A stretch of 64,000 nucleotides of DNA, from the NCBI RefSeq assembly GCF_002160135.1, contig NZ_NFJZ01000010.1:84998-148997 (forward strand), written 5' to 3'. How positions within the stretch are numbered: position 1 is the stretch's first letter; each line of letters opens with the position of its first letter. The notes beneath the pieces are model-generated. The model saw only the letters and a list, made by a program, of their open reading frames with translations. It ran no database searches and was not told the origin of the DNA. Shown in pieces: positions 16,112 through 25,126 of the stretch. The position numbers were made by a program, and so were the translations under genes. The stretch is from Lachnoclostridium sp. An196. GTDB lineage: Bacteria; Bacillota; Clostridia; Lachnospirales; Lachnospiraceae.

Positions 16112-16750
16112 TTATTTATTTCTGAATGCTGCGATAATATCGTGGATTTTCTTCGCATTGGCCGCGATATCTTCAGAGGTTCCCTTGGTCAGAAGGCCGC
16201 CGAATCCGCATACGTCCGCGCCGCTCTCCAGCCAGGTCTCCAGGTTCTCCAGATTGATTCCGCCGCTGGCCATAATCGGCATGGTCGGGATCGGAGTCTT
16301 GAAGACTTTTGCCAGCTTCGGACCATAAAAATCAGAAATCGGAAATGCTTTAATAAAAGCCGCTCCCATGCTCAGCGCGTTCACTGCTTCCGTTACGCTG
16401 GTGCATCCCGGAGCATAAGGAATCTGATAGCGGTTGCATACCTTTGCAACGCCTTCATCATAGTTCGGAGCGATGACAAACTGAGCGCCGCAGAGAACCG
16501 CATGTCTCGCCGTCTCGGCATCCAGTACCGTACCTGCTCCCACGATCAGATCATCCCCGTATTTTTCTCTCAGGCCTTTAATAACCTCACCCGCATTGTT
16601 CAGCGTAAAGCTCATCTCCATTACAGGCACGCCGCCCTTGATGCAGCCTTCTGCGATCTCGCTGGCTCTCTCCAGAGTCTCGGCTCTTACTACCGCGAGG
16701 GCTCCTGCTTCATACATCCTTCTCGTGATTTCCATTTTCTGCATTTTCAT
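16112..16750 (-). CDS. eda: 2-dehydro-3-deoxy-phosphogluconate (KDPG/KHG) aldolase
   Basis: A 212-residue class I aldolase that splits KDPG or a related 2-keto-3-deoxy sugar acid into pyruvate and an aldehyde. Seen are VVRAETLERA near the N-terminus, GVPVMEMSFT, VGAGTVLDAE, QFVIAPNYDEGV, APGCTSVTEA, FIKAFPIS with the Schiff-base Lys, and IMASGGINLENL. I start at ATG 16750 because GAGGTGG lies five bases upstream; an earlier GTG would bury that site. It is a single-gene unit upstream of the PTS operon. No 2-keto-3-deoxygluconate kinase or dehydratase is nearby, so phosphorylation may come from the PTS. Confidence 0.93.
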   Translation of the reverse strand: MKMQKMEITRRMYEAGALAVVRAETLERASEIAEGCIKGGVPVMEMSFTLNNAGEVIKGLREKYGDDLIVGAGTVLDAETARHAVLCGAQFVIAPNYDEGVAKVCNRYQIPYAPGCTSVTEAVNALSMGAAFIKAFPISDFYGPKLAKVFKTPIPTMPIMASGGINLENLETWLESGADVCGFGGLLTKGTSEDIAANAKKIHDIIAAFRNK

Positions 16751-16878
16751 TCTTACCACCTCAATACTATACTGATTTGTTACATCTAACGGTTACATTC
16801 TTATTTTACCGTAAATATCCCACATGGCAATTGTTCATTCTCACATAATTCGGCCCCTGTTTTTGTACACTTTTCGCT

Positions 16879-17589
16879 TTATTCACCCAGATATGCCGAT
16901 TGCACAGACTTATTATTCAAAAGCTCCTGCGCTTTTCCTTCCAGGACGATACGCCCTGTCTCCAGCACATACCCTCTGTCCGCGATAGAAAGCGCCTTCT
17001 TCGCATTCTGCTCCACTAACAGTACCGTTGTTCCGCCGGCGCTGACCTCCTTGATAATATCAAAGATCTCATTCACCAGAATCGGCGAAAGACCCATGGA
17101 CGGCTCGTCCATCAGGATAATGCGGGGATTGGACATCAACGCGCGTCCCATAGCCAGCATCTGCTGCTCTCCGCCTGACAGGGTACCTGCCGGCTGATTC
17201 TTTCTTTCTTCCAGTCTCGGGAATCTTTTGTAAACCTTCCGGAGACTTTCTTCAATCTCTTCCTTGTCATTTCTCGTATACGCGCCTAACCGCAGATTCT
17301 GAAGCACGCTCAAAGAGGCAAAAACTCTTCGCCCCTCAGGCACATGCGCCATTCCCATAGAAACAATTTTATGAGCCGGCGTTTTCGTAATATCCTGCCC
17401 CTCAAAAATCACGCTGCCGCTCTTTGGCGCAATCAGTCCGGAAACAGTATGGAGCGTCGTTGTTTTTCCTGCTCCGTTAGCGCCGATCAGCGCGATGACC
17501 TCTCCTTCGTTGACCTCGAAAGAGATTCCTTTTAAAGCCTGAATCACGCCATAATAGACACTCAGGTCTTTGATCTCAAGCATAGCCAT
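16879..17589 (-). CDS. livF: Branched-chain amino acid ABC transporter ATPase LivF
   Basis: A 236-residue ATPase with Walker A GANGAGKTT near residue 36, the LivF-type VPEGRRVFASLSVLQNL block, signature LSGGEQQMLAMGRAL and Walker B IILMDEPSMGLSP. The H-loop position reads VLLVEQNA, as usual for LivF. It is the last gene of the livHMGF series, 13 bases after livG. Confidence 0.96.
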   Translation of the reverse strand: MAMLEIKDLSVYYGVIQALKGISFEVNEGEVIALIGANGAGKTTTLHTVSGLIAPKSGSVIFEGQDITKTPAHKIVSMGMAHVPEGRRVFASLSVLQNLRLGAYTRNDKEEIEESLRKVYKRFPRLEERKNQPAGTLSGGEQQMLAMGRALMSNPRIILMDEPSMGLSPILVNEIFDIIKEVSAGGTTVLLVEQNAKKALSIADRGYVLETGRIVLEGKAQELLNNKSVQSAYLGE

Positions 17590-17602
17590 CTTCGCGTTCC
17601 TC

Positions 17603-18367
17603 CTATTCTCCCAGATATGCGGTGATCACCTTCGGATCCTTCAGGACCTCTTCCGTGTCTCCGTTGGCGAGCACCTGACCGAAATTCAGTACAGTCAGTC
17701 TCTCGCAGATGCCAGATACCAGCTTCATATCATGTTCGATCAGAAGAATCGTCATATTAAATTTATCCCGTACAAAACGGATCGTATTCATCAGACTCTG
17801 TGTCTCGTTAGGATTCATGCCCGCGGCCGGCTCGTCCAGCAGCAAAAGCTTCGGGTTTGTCGCCATAGCTCTGGCAATCTCCAACTCCCGCTGCTTGCCG
17901 TAAGGCAGATTGGACGCTTTATAACCGGCCTCTTTATCCAGTCCGAAAACTTCCAGGAGCTCCATGGCGCGCTCGTCCATCTCCTTCTCCAGCCGATAGA
18001 AGCGCGGCAGCCGCAGTATTCCTGTCAAAGCCGAATAAGTAAATTCTTTCTGGTTATGAAGCGCTACTTTTACGTTATCCAGCACCGAAAGATCCGAAAA
18101 AAGACGGATATTCTGGAAAGTCCTCGCGATTCCTTCTTTATTCAGCTCAATGGTTTTCTTCCCGGTCACGTCTTCTCCGTCCAGAAGGATTTTCCCATCC
18201 GTCGGCTTGTAAACTCCGGTCAGCATATTAAATACCGTAGTCTTTCCGGCTCCATTCGGTCCGATTAATCCGTAAAGCTCCCCTTTTTCGATCGAAAGAT
18301 TAAAATCATCGACTGCGCGGAGCCCTCCGAAAGAGATACCGAGATTTTTTACTTCCAGCATAGGCAT
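17603..18367 (-). CDS. livG: Branched-chain amino acid ABC transporter ATPase LivG
   Basis: A 254-residue ATPase with Walker A GPNGAGKTT, the LivG-type block GIARTFQNIRLFSDLSVLDNV, signature LPYGKQRELEIARAM (the family form of LSGGQ) and Walker B LLLLDEPAAGMNP. The H-loop is LLIEHDM. It ends in the BCA_ABC C-terminal region VLANGDTEEVLKDPKVITAYLGE, split here only for description. It follows livM by one base and precedes livF. Confidence 0.96.
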   Translation of the reverse strand: MPMLEVKNLGISFGGLRAVDDFNLSIEKGELYGLIGPNGAGKTTVFNMLTGVYKPTDGKILLDGEDVTGKKTIELNKEGIARTFQNIRLFSDLSVLDNVKVALHNQKEFTYSALTGILRLPRFYRLEKEMDERAMELLEVFGLDKEAGYKASNLPYGKQRELEIARAMATNPKLLLLDEPAAGMNPNETQSLMNTIRFVRDKFNMTILLIEHDMKLVSGICERLTVLNFGQVLANGDTEEVLKDPKVITAYLGE

Positions 18368-18368
18368 A

Positions 18369-19433
18369 TCACTGCACCTCCTTCTCTTTCCTGCGCAGCA
18401 GTTTCATCGGAGAATACCTCTCCCTCAGTTCAATCGCTTTCGGACTCCAGGTAAGAATCATAGCCGCGATCAGCACAATCGCGTAGATCAGCATACGGTA
18501 TTCGTCCAGAGAACGCAGCATCTCCGGAAGCATCGTCAGGATAACAGCGGATATCATGGAGCCGCGAATGCTTCCGATCCCGCCCAGAACGACAAATACC
18601 AGAATCGTAATAGACATATTGTAACCAAAATTTTTCGGAAGGGCTGTCAAAGTAGTCAGATTGTGCGCGTACAGCACGCCTGCCGCGCCGGCCATGGCGG
18701 CAGAAATACTGAAAGCCATAATCTTATATTTTGTTATATTAATACCGATGGATTCCGCCGCGATCCGGTTGTCGCGGATCGCCATGATCGCGCGGCCGGT
18801 CCTGGAATTGATCAGATTCAGCACAATGAAAAGAGTAATCAGCAGCATAATAATACCCAGGGTAAAATTCGAATCGGAAGGCGCCCCGGTAATGCCCTGC
18901 GCGCCGTTGATCACAACCATGCCATCCGCTTCCATATTCAGCTCAAGCATACTTTTCATGGAAAAATGGAATCCCTTGCTGTCAAGTCCCAGATAAATCG
19001 CGTTCACCAGGTTTTTGATAATCTCACCAAAAGCAAGCGTTACAATCGCCAGATAGTCGCCTCTCAGACGAAGCACCGGAATACCGACCAGAATACCGCA
19101 GATGCCGGCACAGATTACTCCTATCAGCACCGCAATAATAAAACGGACTGTAGGAATCGGGATAGCCTGTTCCATGCATTTGGTAAACGTAGCGCTGGCG
19201 AAAGCTCCCACGCACATGAAACCTGCGTGCCCCAGACTCAGTTCTCCCAGGATGCCGACCGTCAGATTCAGAGAAACTGCCAGGATCGCATATACACAGA
19301 GCGGAACCAGAAGTCCCTCCATCAGGCTGGACATATTTCCGAATCTCATCCAGATTTCACAACCGACATACGCCAGGATTACAATTCCGTAGGTAATCAG
19401 GCTGTTCCTGGCTGTTTTCGACATTTTTTTCAT
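18369..19433 (-). CDS. livM: Branched-chain amino acid ABC transporter permease LivM
   Basis: A 354-residue polytopic permease. LSLGHAGFMCVGAFASA near residue 60 and GRAIMAIRDNRIAAESIGIN near residue 215 are the LivM hallmarks. GGIGSIRGSMISA follows near residue 285. The start was set at ATG 19433, eight bases after GGAGG; an upstream GTG overlaps the ribosome-binding site. It is 15 bases downstream of livH. The C-terminal tail (RYSPMKLLRRKEKEVQ) is basic and cytoplasmic. Confidence 0.95.
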   Translation of the reverse strand: MKKMSKTARNSLITYGIVILAYVGCEIWMRFGNMSSLMEGLLVPLCVYAILAVSLNLTVGILGELSLGHAGFMCVGAFASATFTKCMEQAIPIPTVRFIIAVLIGVICAGICGILVGIPVLRLRGDYLAIVTLAFGEIIKNLVNAIYLGLDSKGFHFSMKSMLELNMEADGMVVINGAQGITGAPSDSNFTLGIIMLLITLFIVLNLINSRTGRAIMAIRDNRIAAESIGINITKYKIMAFSISAAMAGAAGVLYAHNLTTLTALPKNFGYNMSITILVFVVLGGIGSIRGSMISAVILTMLPEMLRSLDEYRMLIYAIVLIAAMILTWSPKAIELRERYSPMKLLRRKEKEVQ

Positions 19434-19448
19434 CTCTCTCACCTCCGC

Positions 19449-20339
19449 TTACACTTTTTCCTGAATTTCTTTTCCCATCAGACCGGTCGGACGTACCACC
19501 AGCACAATGATCAGAACAGAAAAAACGATTGCGTCTGACAACTGAGAAGAAATGTATGCTCTTGCCAGAATCTCGATAATTCCCAGCAGAATGCCTCCGA
19601 TAAACGCTCCGGGTATGGAACCGATGCCGCCGAATACGGCTGCCACGAACGCCTTGATACCCGGCATAGAACCGGTATAAGGAGTCAGCGACGGGTAAGC
19701 GGAACAAAGCAGCACTCCCGCAATAGCCGCCAGCGCGGAGCCGATCGCAAAGGTCAGTGAAATCGTCCGGTTCACGTTGATTCCCATCAGGCGCGCCGCG
19801 CCGTCATCCTCGGATACCGCAAGCATGGCATGTCCTGCCTTGGAATATTTTATAAACGCCATCAAACCAATCATGATCACCACGCATGCCAGAATCGTCA
19901 CGATTGTCTCTCCGGAAATATTCAGCTGGCCTCCCGCCAGACTCAGCGGTTTGACCTGGACCACGGACGTGAAAGACTTCGTATTGGCTCCAAAAATCAG
20001 GAGCGCCATATTCTGCAGGAAATAGCTGACACCGATCGCGGTAATCAGCACAGCCAGTTTGGACGCGTGACGGAGCGGACGATAAGCAATCCCTTCTATC
20101 ACCACGCCCAGCACGGTACAGACTATTACTGAAAGCAGTATCGATATGGGAATAGGAAGCCCCATATTGTTAATCGCTACAAATGCCACATAGCTTCCAA
20201 CCATGATTACGTCGCCATGCGCAAAGTTCAGCATCTTCGCAATGCCGTAAACCATTGTATATCCCAATGCAATAATCGCATAAACGCTGCCAAGGCTGAT
20301 GCCGTTCAACAGATAGGATATAAAGCTCATTTCATTCAA
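19449..20339 (-). CDS. livH: Branched-chain amino acid ABC transporter permease LivH
   Basis: A 296-residue inner-membrane permease with GISLGSVYAIIALGYTMVYGIAKMLNFAHGD (split, near residue 14), the LivH signature, and AFVAAVFGGIGSIPGAFIGG near residue 228. It lies 166 bases downstream of the binding-protein gene, past a hairpin that probably lowers its expression relative to the binding protein. Confidence 0.96.
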   Translation of the reverse strand: MNEMSFISYLLNGISLGSVYAIIALGYTMVYGIAKMLNFAHGDVIMVGSYVAFVAINNMGLPIPISILLSVIVCTVLGVVIEGIAYRPLRHASKLAVLITAIGVSYFLQNMALLIFGANTKSFTSVVQVKPLSLAGGQLNISGETIVTILACVVIMIGLMAFIKYSKAGHAMLAVSEDDGAARLMGINVNRTISLTFAIGSALAAIAGVLLCSAYPSLTPYTGSMPGIKAFVAAVFGGIGSIPGAFIGGILLGIIEILARAYISSQLSDAIVFSVLIIVLVVRPTGLMGKEIQEKV

Positions 20340-20443
20340 CTCCTCTTCTCTTACAGTTTCATTCCGGCTCTTTTGCCCTTATCCGCCAATTATAGCATAG
20401 AATAAAAAGCAACACAAGACGACATGTTTTGATTTTCAAAAAA

Positions 20444-20473
20444 AGAGACGTCCCCCGTATAGGGAACGTCTCT
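20444..20473 (-). terminator. Partial terminator between the binding-protein gene and livH
   Basis: AGAGACGT (20444-20451) pairs with ACGTCTCT (20466-20473), extended by CCC/GGG. On the minus strand it is followed by seven T. A leaky terminator after a solute-binding protein gene commonly sets high binding-protein to permease ratios. Confidence 0.85.
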
Positions 20474-20505
20474 GTTCTAAGAACTGCCTCTATATACAGT
20501 ATCTA

Positions 20506-21720
20506 TTACATTGCGGTGTAAACGCCGTCCATGATCTGTACTGCTCTCGGCTCTTTGGTCGGCTCGCCGTCTGCAGACCAGGTAATGCCCGCGCCGGTCA
20601 GTCCGTCTACCGTGATCTCGGTCATGGCCACTTTCATAGCCTCGCACATATCAGACACGCTCATGTCAGCGGTGATGCCTGCCTGCTCAGCCGCAGCTTT
20701 GATAATGTAGATCGCATCATATGCATCCGCTGCAAACTGGTTCGGAGTATCGCCGAACTGTTCCTGATAAGCGGCAACAAAAGTCTGAGTCGCTTCATCA
20801 TCTGCGTCTGCTGCGAACGGAGTCAGCAGCATAACTCCTTCTGCCAGGGAAGTATCGAAGTTCTCCACTCCAAGGATACCATCCAGACCGTCGCATCCAA
20901 AGAAGATCGGATCATAACCCATGCCGTCTGCCTGGGTCAGGATGATAGAAGCTTCTGTGTAGTAAATCGGAAGGAACACCAGCTCTGCGCCTGCTTCCTT
21001 TGCCTGCTGCAGCTGTACGGAGAAGTCCGTGTTGCTGTCTGCAGTGAAAGCTCCTTCGGCCACAATCTCAATGCCCTGATTTGCAGCCTCTGCCGCGAAA
21101 GTCTGATAAATACCGCTGGAGTATACGCTGGAACTGTCATAGATCACTGCCACTTTCGTAGCCAGATCATGTTCGCCGATATACTGTGCGGAAGCCATAC
21201 CCTGGTTCGGATCGGAGAAGCATACGCGGAATGCGTTTGCCGGAGCGATACTCTCTACTGCGGATCCGGACGGAGTCAGCATAAACATATTATCTGCCTC
21301 AGCCTCAACTGCGACCTGAGTACACGGCGTAGAAGTAACGGTACCCATCAGCATCTGCATACCCCAGTCTTTCAGGGTGTTGTATGCGTTGATAGATCTC
21401 TCTGCATCGTTCTCGTCGTCCTCAAACTGGAACTCAATCTGCATGCCATTGATGCCGCCGGCAGCATTAATCTCATCCACAGCCATCTGAGCCGCGTTCA
21501 TAACAGCGTTTCCGTAAATAGCAGCGCTTCCGGTGGTCGGCCCGATACCGCCGATCTTCAGCGTGCTGCCCTCAGCAGCGGCCGCGTCTCCGCTCTCTGC
21601 CGCAGCTGCATCATCCGCCGCATCTGTTGTGCTGTCCGTTGCAGCAGAATCGGAACTGCCGCAGGCAACTGCAGAAAAAGCCAGGACTGCTGTCAGTGCA
21701 AGACAAAGTAACTTTTTCAT
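20506..21720 (-). CDS. Branched-chain amino acid ABC transporter substrate-binding lipoprotein
   Basis: A 404-residue type I solute-binding protein. The signal peptide ends in a lipobox AVACGSS with Cys at residue 20. An Ala/Asp-rich linker follows, then the Leu/Ile/Val-binding fold: KIGGIGPTTGSAAIYGNA, IEFQFEDDENDAERSINAYN, MLTPSGSAVESI and QFAADAYDAIYIIKAA. It is first in the liv operon. The gene is preceded by a consensus promoter and a perfect palindrome. The ligand may be Leu, Ile or Val or a related amino acid. Confidence 0.94.
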   Translation of the reverse strand: MKKLLCLALTAVLAFSAVACGSSDSAATDSTTDAADDAAAAESGDAAAAEGSTLKIGGIGPTTGSAAIYGNAVMNAAQMAVDEINAAGGINGMQIEFQFEDDENDAERSINAYNTLKDWGMQMLMGTVTSTPCTQVAVEAEADNMFMLTPSGSAVESIAPANAFRVCFSDPNQGMASAQYIGEHDLATKVAVIYDSSSVYSSGIYQTFAAEAANQGIEIVAEGAFTADSNTDFSVQLQQAKEAGAELVFLPIYYTEASIILTQADGMGYDPIFFGCDGLDGILGVENFDTSLAEGVMLLTPFAADADDEATQTFVAAYQEQFGDTPNQFAADAYDAIYIIKAAAEQAGITADMSVSDMCEAMKVAMTEITVDGLTGAGITWSADGEPTKEPRAVQIMDGVYTAM

Positions 21721-21748
21721 AATGTTGTCCTCCTCTTAAAAATAATAA

Positions 21749-21808
21749 GATATCCGATGTATAAAATACATCGGATATCATGATAAATCCAGACTTTTGA
21801 TTTGTCAA
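21749..21808 (-). promoter_or_regulatory. liv promoter with a 14-bp perfect palindrome at the transcription start
   Basis: TTGACA (21808-21803) and TATCAT (21785-21780) are 17 bases apart. Directly after the -10 box comes an inverted repeat with 14-bp arms (GATATCCGATGTAT at 21749-21762, partner at 21766-21779) and a three-base loop. It covers the expected transcription start. It could be an operator, or a hairpin at the very 5' end of the mRNA. Confidence 0.75.
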
Positions 21809-21833
21809 TATTTTTCGCGGGATTTCCTTGCAT

Positions 21834-23036
21834 TTACCAGTATCTGCGGATGCACCGGATGCTGCGGTAATACATATTGCTCACCTTGATGCCGCTGGAC
21901 GGCGTGCTGGCGTGCACGATCTGGTTATTGCCTATGTAGATGCCCACATGCCCGTAGTAGCAGACCACGTCTCCCGGCATCTTCTCGGAGTCGCTGACCG
22001 CCCTTCCGCCTCCCGCCTGGGCGCCGGAAGTACGGGGCAGGGAAATCCCAAAATGGGAATGCACCGCCATGGTAAACCCGGAGCAGTCCGCGCCGTTGGT
22101 CAGGCTGGTGCCCCCATATACGTACGGGTTGCCCACAAACTGCAGCGCGTAGGACGCGATGGATGATCCGGAGCCGCCTCCGCTGGAACTGGAAGAAGAG
22201 CTGCTGCCGGAAGAACTGCTCCCCGAGGAAGATCCCCCGGAAGAAGATCCCGAGGAACCGCCGCCGGAAGAACTGCCGCTGCCTTTATTGGCCGCCGCTG
22301 CCGCCTTCTTCGCCTCTGCCTGCAGCTTTTTGATCTGATCGTTCTGCTCTTTAATCTTTTTCTGATACTCCTGAGCCTTTGCGCGCGCCGAACTCAGCTG
22401 GCTGTCAAAGTCCGCGATCTCGCTGCGCTTCTGGGCAATCATGGTCTCCAGATTCGCTTTGTCCTCTTCCAGCTGGTCTTCCATTTCCAGAAGTTCGGCT
22501 TTCTCCTGTTCCAGCTGGTTCTGCAGATCGATTACCGCCTGTTTGGCCGCCTTATATTCTTCCAGAAGACGCCGGTCATACTCCTGCAGTTCCTCCGCAT
22601 AATCCACTTTATTCATCAGCTCCGCCACGCTGTCTGATGTGAGCAGCATCTCAATGTAGCTTTCCTGCTCCGCTTCATACAGGTACTGGATCCTCAGCTT
22701 CATGGACTCGTACTGCTCTTCCTCGGTAGCCTTGGCCTCCTCATAATCTGCCTGCGCCTCCTGGATCTGCACTTCCTTGTCGGCCAGATCGCTCTCCAGC
22801 ACTTCTATATTCAGCAATGTATCCGTCAGCTCATCGTTCAGACTGCTCACCTCGCTGCTGAGAGAGCTTTTCTGACTCTCCAGACTGCTGATCTGGGACT
22901 GGATACTGTTTAACTGTTTTTCGTTCTCCGCTTTCTGGGACTGAATGCTGTTGATCGTGGCCCCCGCAGTCATCGAGATTGTCTCCCACGCCATCAGCAC
23001 CGCCAGCAGAATGATGCATACTCTTTTCCGTCTCAT
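21834..23036 (-). CDS. Secreted coiled-coil NlpC/P60 peptidoglycan hydrolase (PcsB/CwlO-like)
   Basis: A 400-residue exported protein. After a signal peptide (residues 1 to about 30) comes a long coiled coil (about 35-235, Glu/Gln/Leu/Ser heptads), a Gly/Ser-rich linker (about 240-275) and a C-terminal NlpC/P60 endopeptidase. The catalytic Cys is in NGADCSGFTMAVHSHFG, with the first His in YYGHVGIYIGN and a second in IVHAST. Such proteins cut stem peptides in the wall and are often held in check by FtsEX binding to the coiled coil. The start at 23036 is preferred because GGAGG lies eight bases upstream. FtsEX genes are not adjacent. Confidence 0.93.
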   Translation of the reverse strand: MRRKRVCIILLAVLMAWETISMTAGATINSIQSQKAENEKQLNSIQSQISSLESQKSSLSSEVSSLNDELTDTLLNIEVLESDLADKEVQIQEAQADYEEAKATEEEQYESMKLRIQYLYEAEQESYIEMLLTSDSVAELMNKVDYAEELQEYDRRLLEEYKAAKQAVIDLQNQLEQEKAELLEMEDQLEEDKANLETMIAQKRSEIADFDSQLSSARAKAQEYQKKIKEQNDQIKKLQAEAKKAAAAANKGSGSSSGGGSSGSSSGGSSSGSSSSGSSSSSSSSGGGSGSSIASYALQFVGNPYVYGGTSLTNGADCSGFTMAVHSHFGISLPRTSGAQAGGGRAVSDSEKMPGDVVCYYGHVGIYIGNNQIVHASTPSSGIKVSNMYYRSIRCIRRYW

Positions 23037-23123
23037 TGGTAAATCCTCCACTGACAGGATAACATAAGACTTGTGGATTTTCAACCGCCACTTCCCGCAT
23101 TCTGCACAAAAAACGGAACTTTT

Positions 23124-24416
23124 TTATTCATATCTGAGCGCTTCAATCGGGTTGAGTTTCGCTGCTTTATTTGCAGGATAGTAACCGAAGAAAACACCGA
23201 TAAACACAGAAAAACTGACTGACAGCACAATCCCGGCAACAGACGGGCTGACCGCGTATCCCAGCATATTGGTTCCTGCCGCCGCGATAGCGATTCCCAG
23301 CACGATTCCAATGGCGCCTCCTACCAGACAGAGCACGATCGCCTCCGTGATGAACTGCAGACGGATCGAGCCGTTTGTCGCGCCCAGCGCCTTCCTGGTA
23401 CCGATCTCCCTGGTTCTTTCCATAATAGATACCAGCATAATGTTCATAACACCGATTCCGCCTACCAGAAGCGAGATCCCGGCAATCGCCGCAATTGCCA
23501 GAGATATCGTGGACAGCATCTCTGTCATGCTTTCCACCACTGATTCCATCGTCATGGTGCTGATCTCATAACTCTCATTATTGCTGTAATATCGGCTGTT
23601 CAGGTATTCCTCTATGCTTGTTCCAAGTTCCGACGCGCTCACGCCGTCCGCCGTCAGAACCGTGAACTGACTGTAGCCGGACGTATTATGATTCTGATCT
23701 CTGGCCGTCTGCAGCGGCATATACATGGTTGTCTCCGTGTCCTCCGAAGAACTGGAGGAAAAACCCAGACTGGACTCTTCATACTCATATACGCCCACGA
23801 TGGTATACGCGTAATACCGTTCTTCAAACAATACGTTTACTGTCTGCCCTACCGCCTCTATATTGGATGTTCCCAGCAGATTCTCCACCAGGAGATCCGA
23901 CACCAGCACAACCTTCCTGCTTTCCTCCTGGTCTCTGTCAGTCAGAGTCCTGCCGGCAAGCAGCGTCAGGTCTTCATTCTCCAGCGCATCCGCATTCAGT
24001 CCGGTTGCGCTTACATACGCATAGGCGCTGCCGTCCTGGGCAGTTCCCGATCCAACGCTCTCTGTCAGCGAAAATCCGTCAATTGAATCCGCGTAACGCT
24101 CTTCCAGATCCTGAAGCATCTCATCCGTCACGTAATCGTCGTCCGACATCTCAGTTGCCCGGGGGCCCATGGAGAATGTCATACCGCTTTCCGTAGTTTC
24201 CTCCGTAGTGCTTTTCTGCTGCAGACCTACCGTAATATTGTTGGCTCCCATGGAAGACATGGAGTCCGTCACTGAACTGCTGATGGAATCACCCAGTGTC
24301 ATGATGGCGATCACCGACGCGATACCGATAATGATGCCCAGCATCGTCAGCAGCGACCGCATCTTGTTGGCCCTAAGGCCGCTCAGAGCCAGAAGGACAT
24401 TTTCTAAGAACAGCAT
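23124..24416 (-). CDS. MacB-type ABC transporter permease
   Basis: A 430-residue MacB/FtsX-family permease. The first helix is LTMLGIIIGIASVIAIMTLG near residue 23. A large extracytoplasmic MacB_PCD domain (about 45-300) follows, then three C-terminal helices with the family block NIMLVSIMERTREIGTRKALGAT near residue 325 and GYYPANKAAKLNPIEALRYE at the end. It overlaps the ATPase gene by 13 bases. It would work with the ATPase and an adaptor protein to export peptides or small molecules; the adaptor gene in this operon is damaged. Confidence 0.95.
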   Translation of the reverse strand: MLFLENVLLALSGLRANKMRSLLTMLGIIIGIASVIAIMTLGDSISSSVTDSMSSMGANNITVGLQQKSTTEETTESGMTFSMGPRATEMSDDDYVTDEMLQDLEERYADSIDGFSLTESVGSGTAQDGSAYAYVSATGLNADALENEDLTLLAGRTLTDRDQEESRKVVLVSDLLVENLLGTSNIEAVGQTVNVLFEERYYAYTIVGVYEYEESSLGFSSSSSEDTETTMYMPLQTARDQNHNTSGYSQFTVLTADGVSASELGTSIEEYLNSRYYSNNESYEISTMTMESVVESMTEMLSTISLAIAAIAGISLLVGGIGVMNIMLVSIMERTREIGTRKALGATNGSIRLQFITEAIVLCLVGGAIGIVLGIAIAAAGTNMLGYAVSPSVAGIVLSVSFSVFIGVFFGYYPANKAAKLNPIEALRYE

Positions 24417-25117
24417 CCGCTTCCCCTCCTTTCCCCGATAATTTCTCCGTCTTTCAGCGTCACGATGCGCCCGGTCTCTTCTGCCAGTTCCTGAGAATGA
24501 GTAATCAATACGATCGTCTTGCCCTGTTCCCGGTTCAGTCTCTGAAAAATGTCCATGATCATACGTCCGGTTTTGGAATCCAGCGCGCCGGTAGGTTCGT
24601 CGGCCAGAATGATGGACGGATCATTTGCCATGGCGCGGGCGATCGCCACGCGCTGCTTCTGTCCTCCGGACAATTCATCCAGATTGTGCGCCATACGGAT
24701 CTCCATACCCACCATTTCCAAAAGCATTTTTGCCCGTTCTGTCCGTTCTTTTTTTCCGACAGCCGCATAAAGCATGGGCAGTTCCACATTTTTGAGGGCG
24801 CTGGTCCGGCTGATCAGATTGTAAGTCTGAAACACAAAACCGATTTTCTGGTTTCGGATGTGAGACAGTTCCTTGTCTTTGGCCTGTGCCACATCCACAC
24901 CGTCCAGCATATATTCTCCTTCCGTCGCGCGATCCAGCACGCCGATAATATTCATCATTGTAGTCTTTCCGGATCCGGACGAACCGACAATGGAGACAAA
25001 CTCTCCTTCCTTTACCTTAAGATCAATTCCATGCAGAATCTCCAGTTCGTTGGGGGAGCCGATATAAAATCTCTTAACAATCTTTTTCAGGTCAATAATC
25101 GTTTTTCTTTCTTCCAT
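24404..25117 (-). CDS. MacB/LolD-type ABC transporter ATPase
   Basis: A 237-residue ATPase with Walker [13 protein letters not shown], the LolD/MacB block [27 protein letters not shown] split near residue 90, signature [15 protein letters not shown], Walker [14 protein letters not shown] and H-loop LITHSQ. It lies nine bases downstream of the broken adaptor gene and overlaps the permease gene. Its coding sequence is intact. Confidence 0.96.
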   Translation of the reverse strand: MEERKTIIDLKKIVKRFYIGSPNELEILHGIDLKVKEGEFVSIVGSSGSGKTTMMNIIGVLDRATEGEYMLDGVDVAQAKDKELSHIRNQKIGFVFQTYNLISRTSALKNVELPMLYAAVGKKERTERAKMLLEMVGMEIRMAHNLDELSGGQKQRVAIARAMANDPSIILADEPTGALDSKTGRMIMDIFQRLNREQGKTIVLITHSQELAEETGRIVTLKDGEIIGERRGSGCCS

Positions 25118-25126
25118 GGCCGCCTC

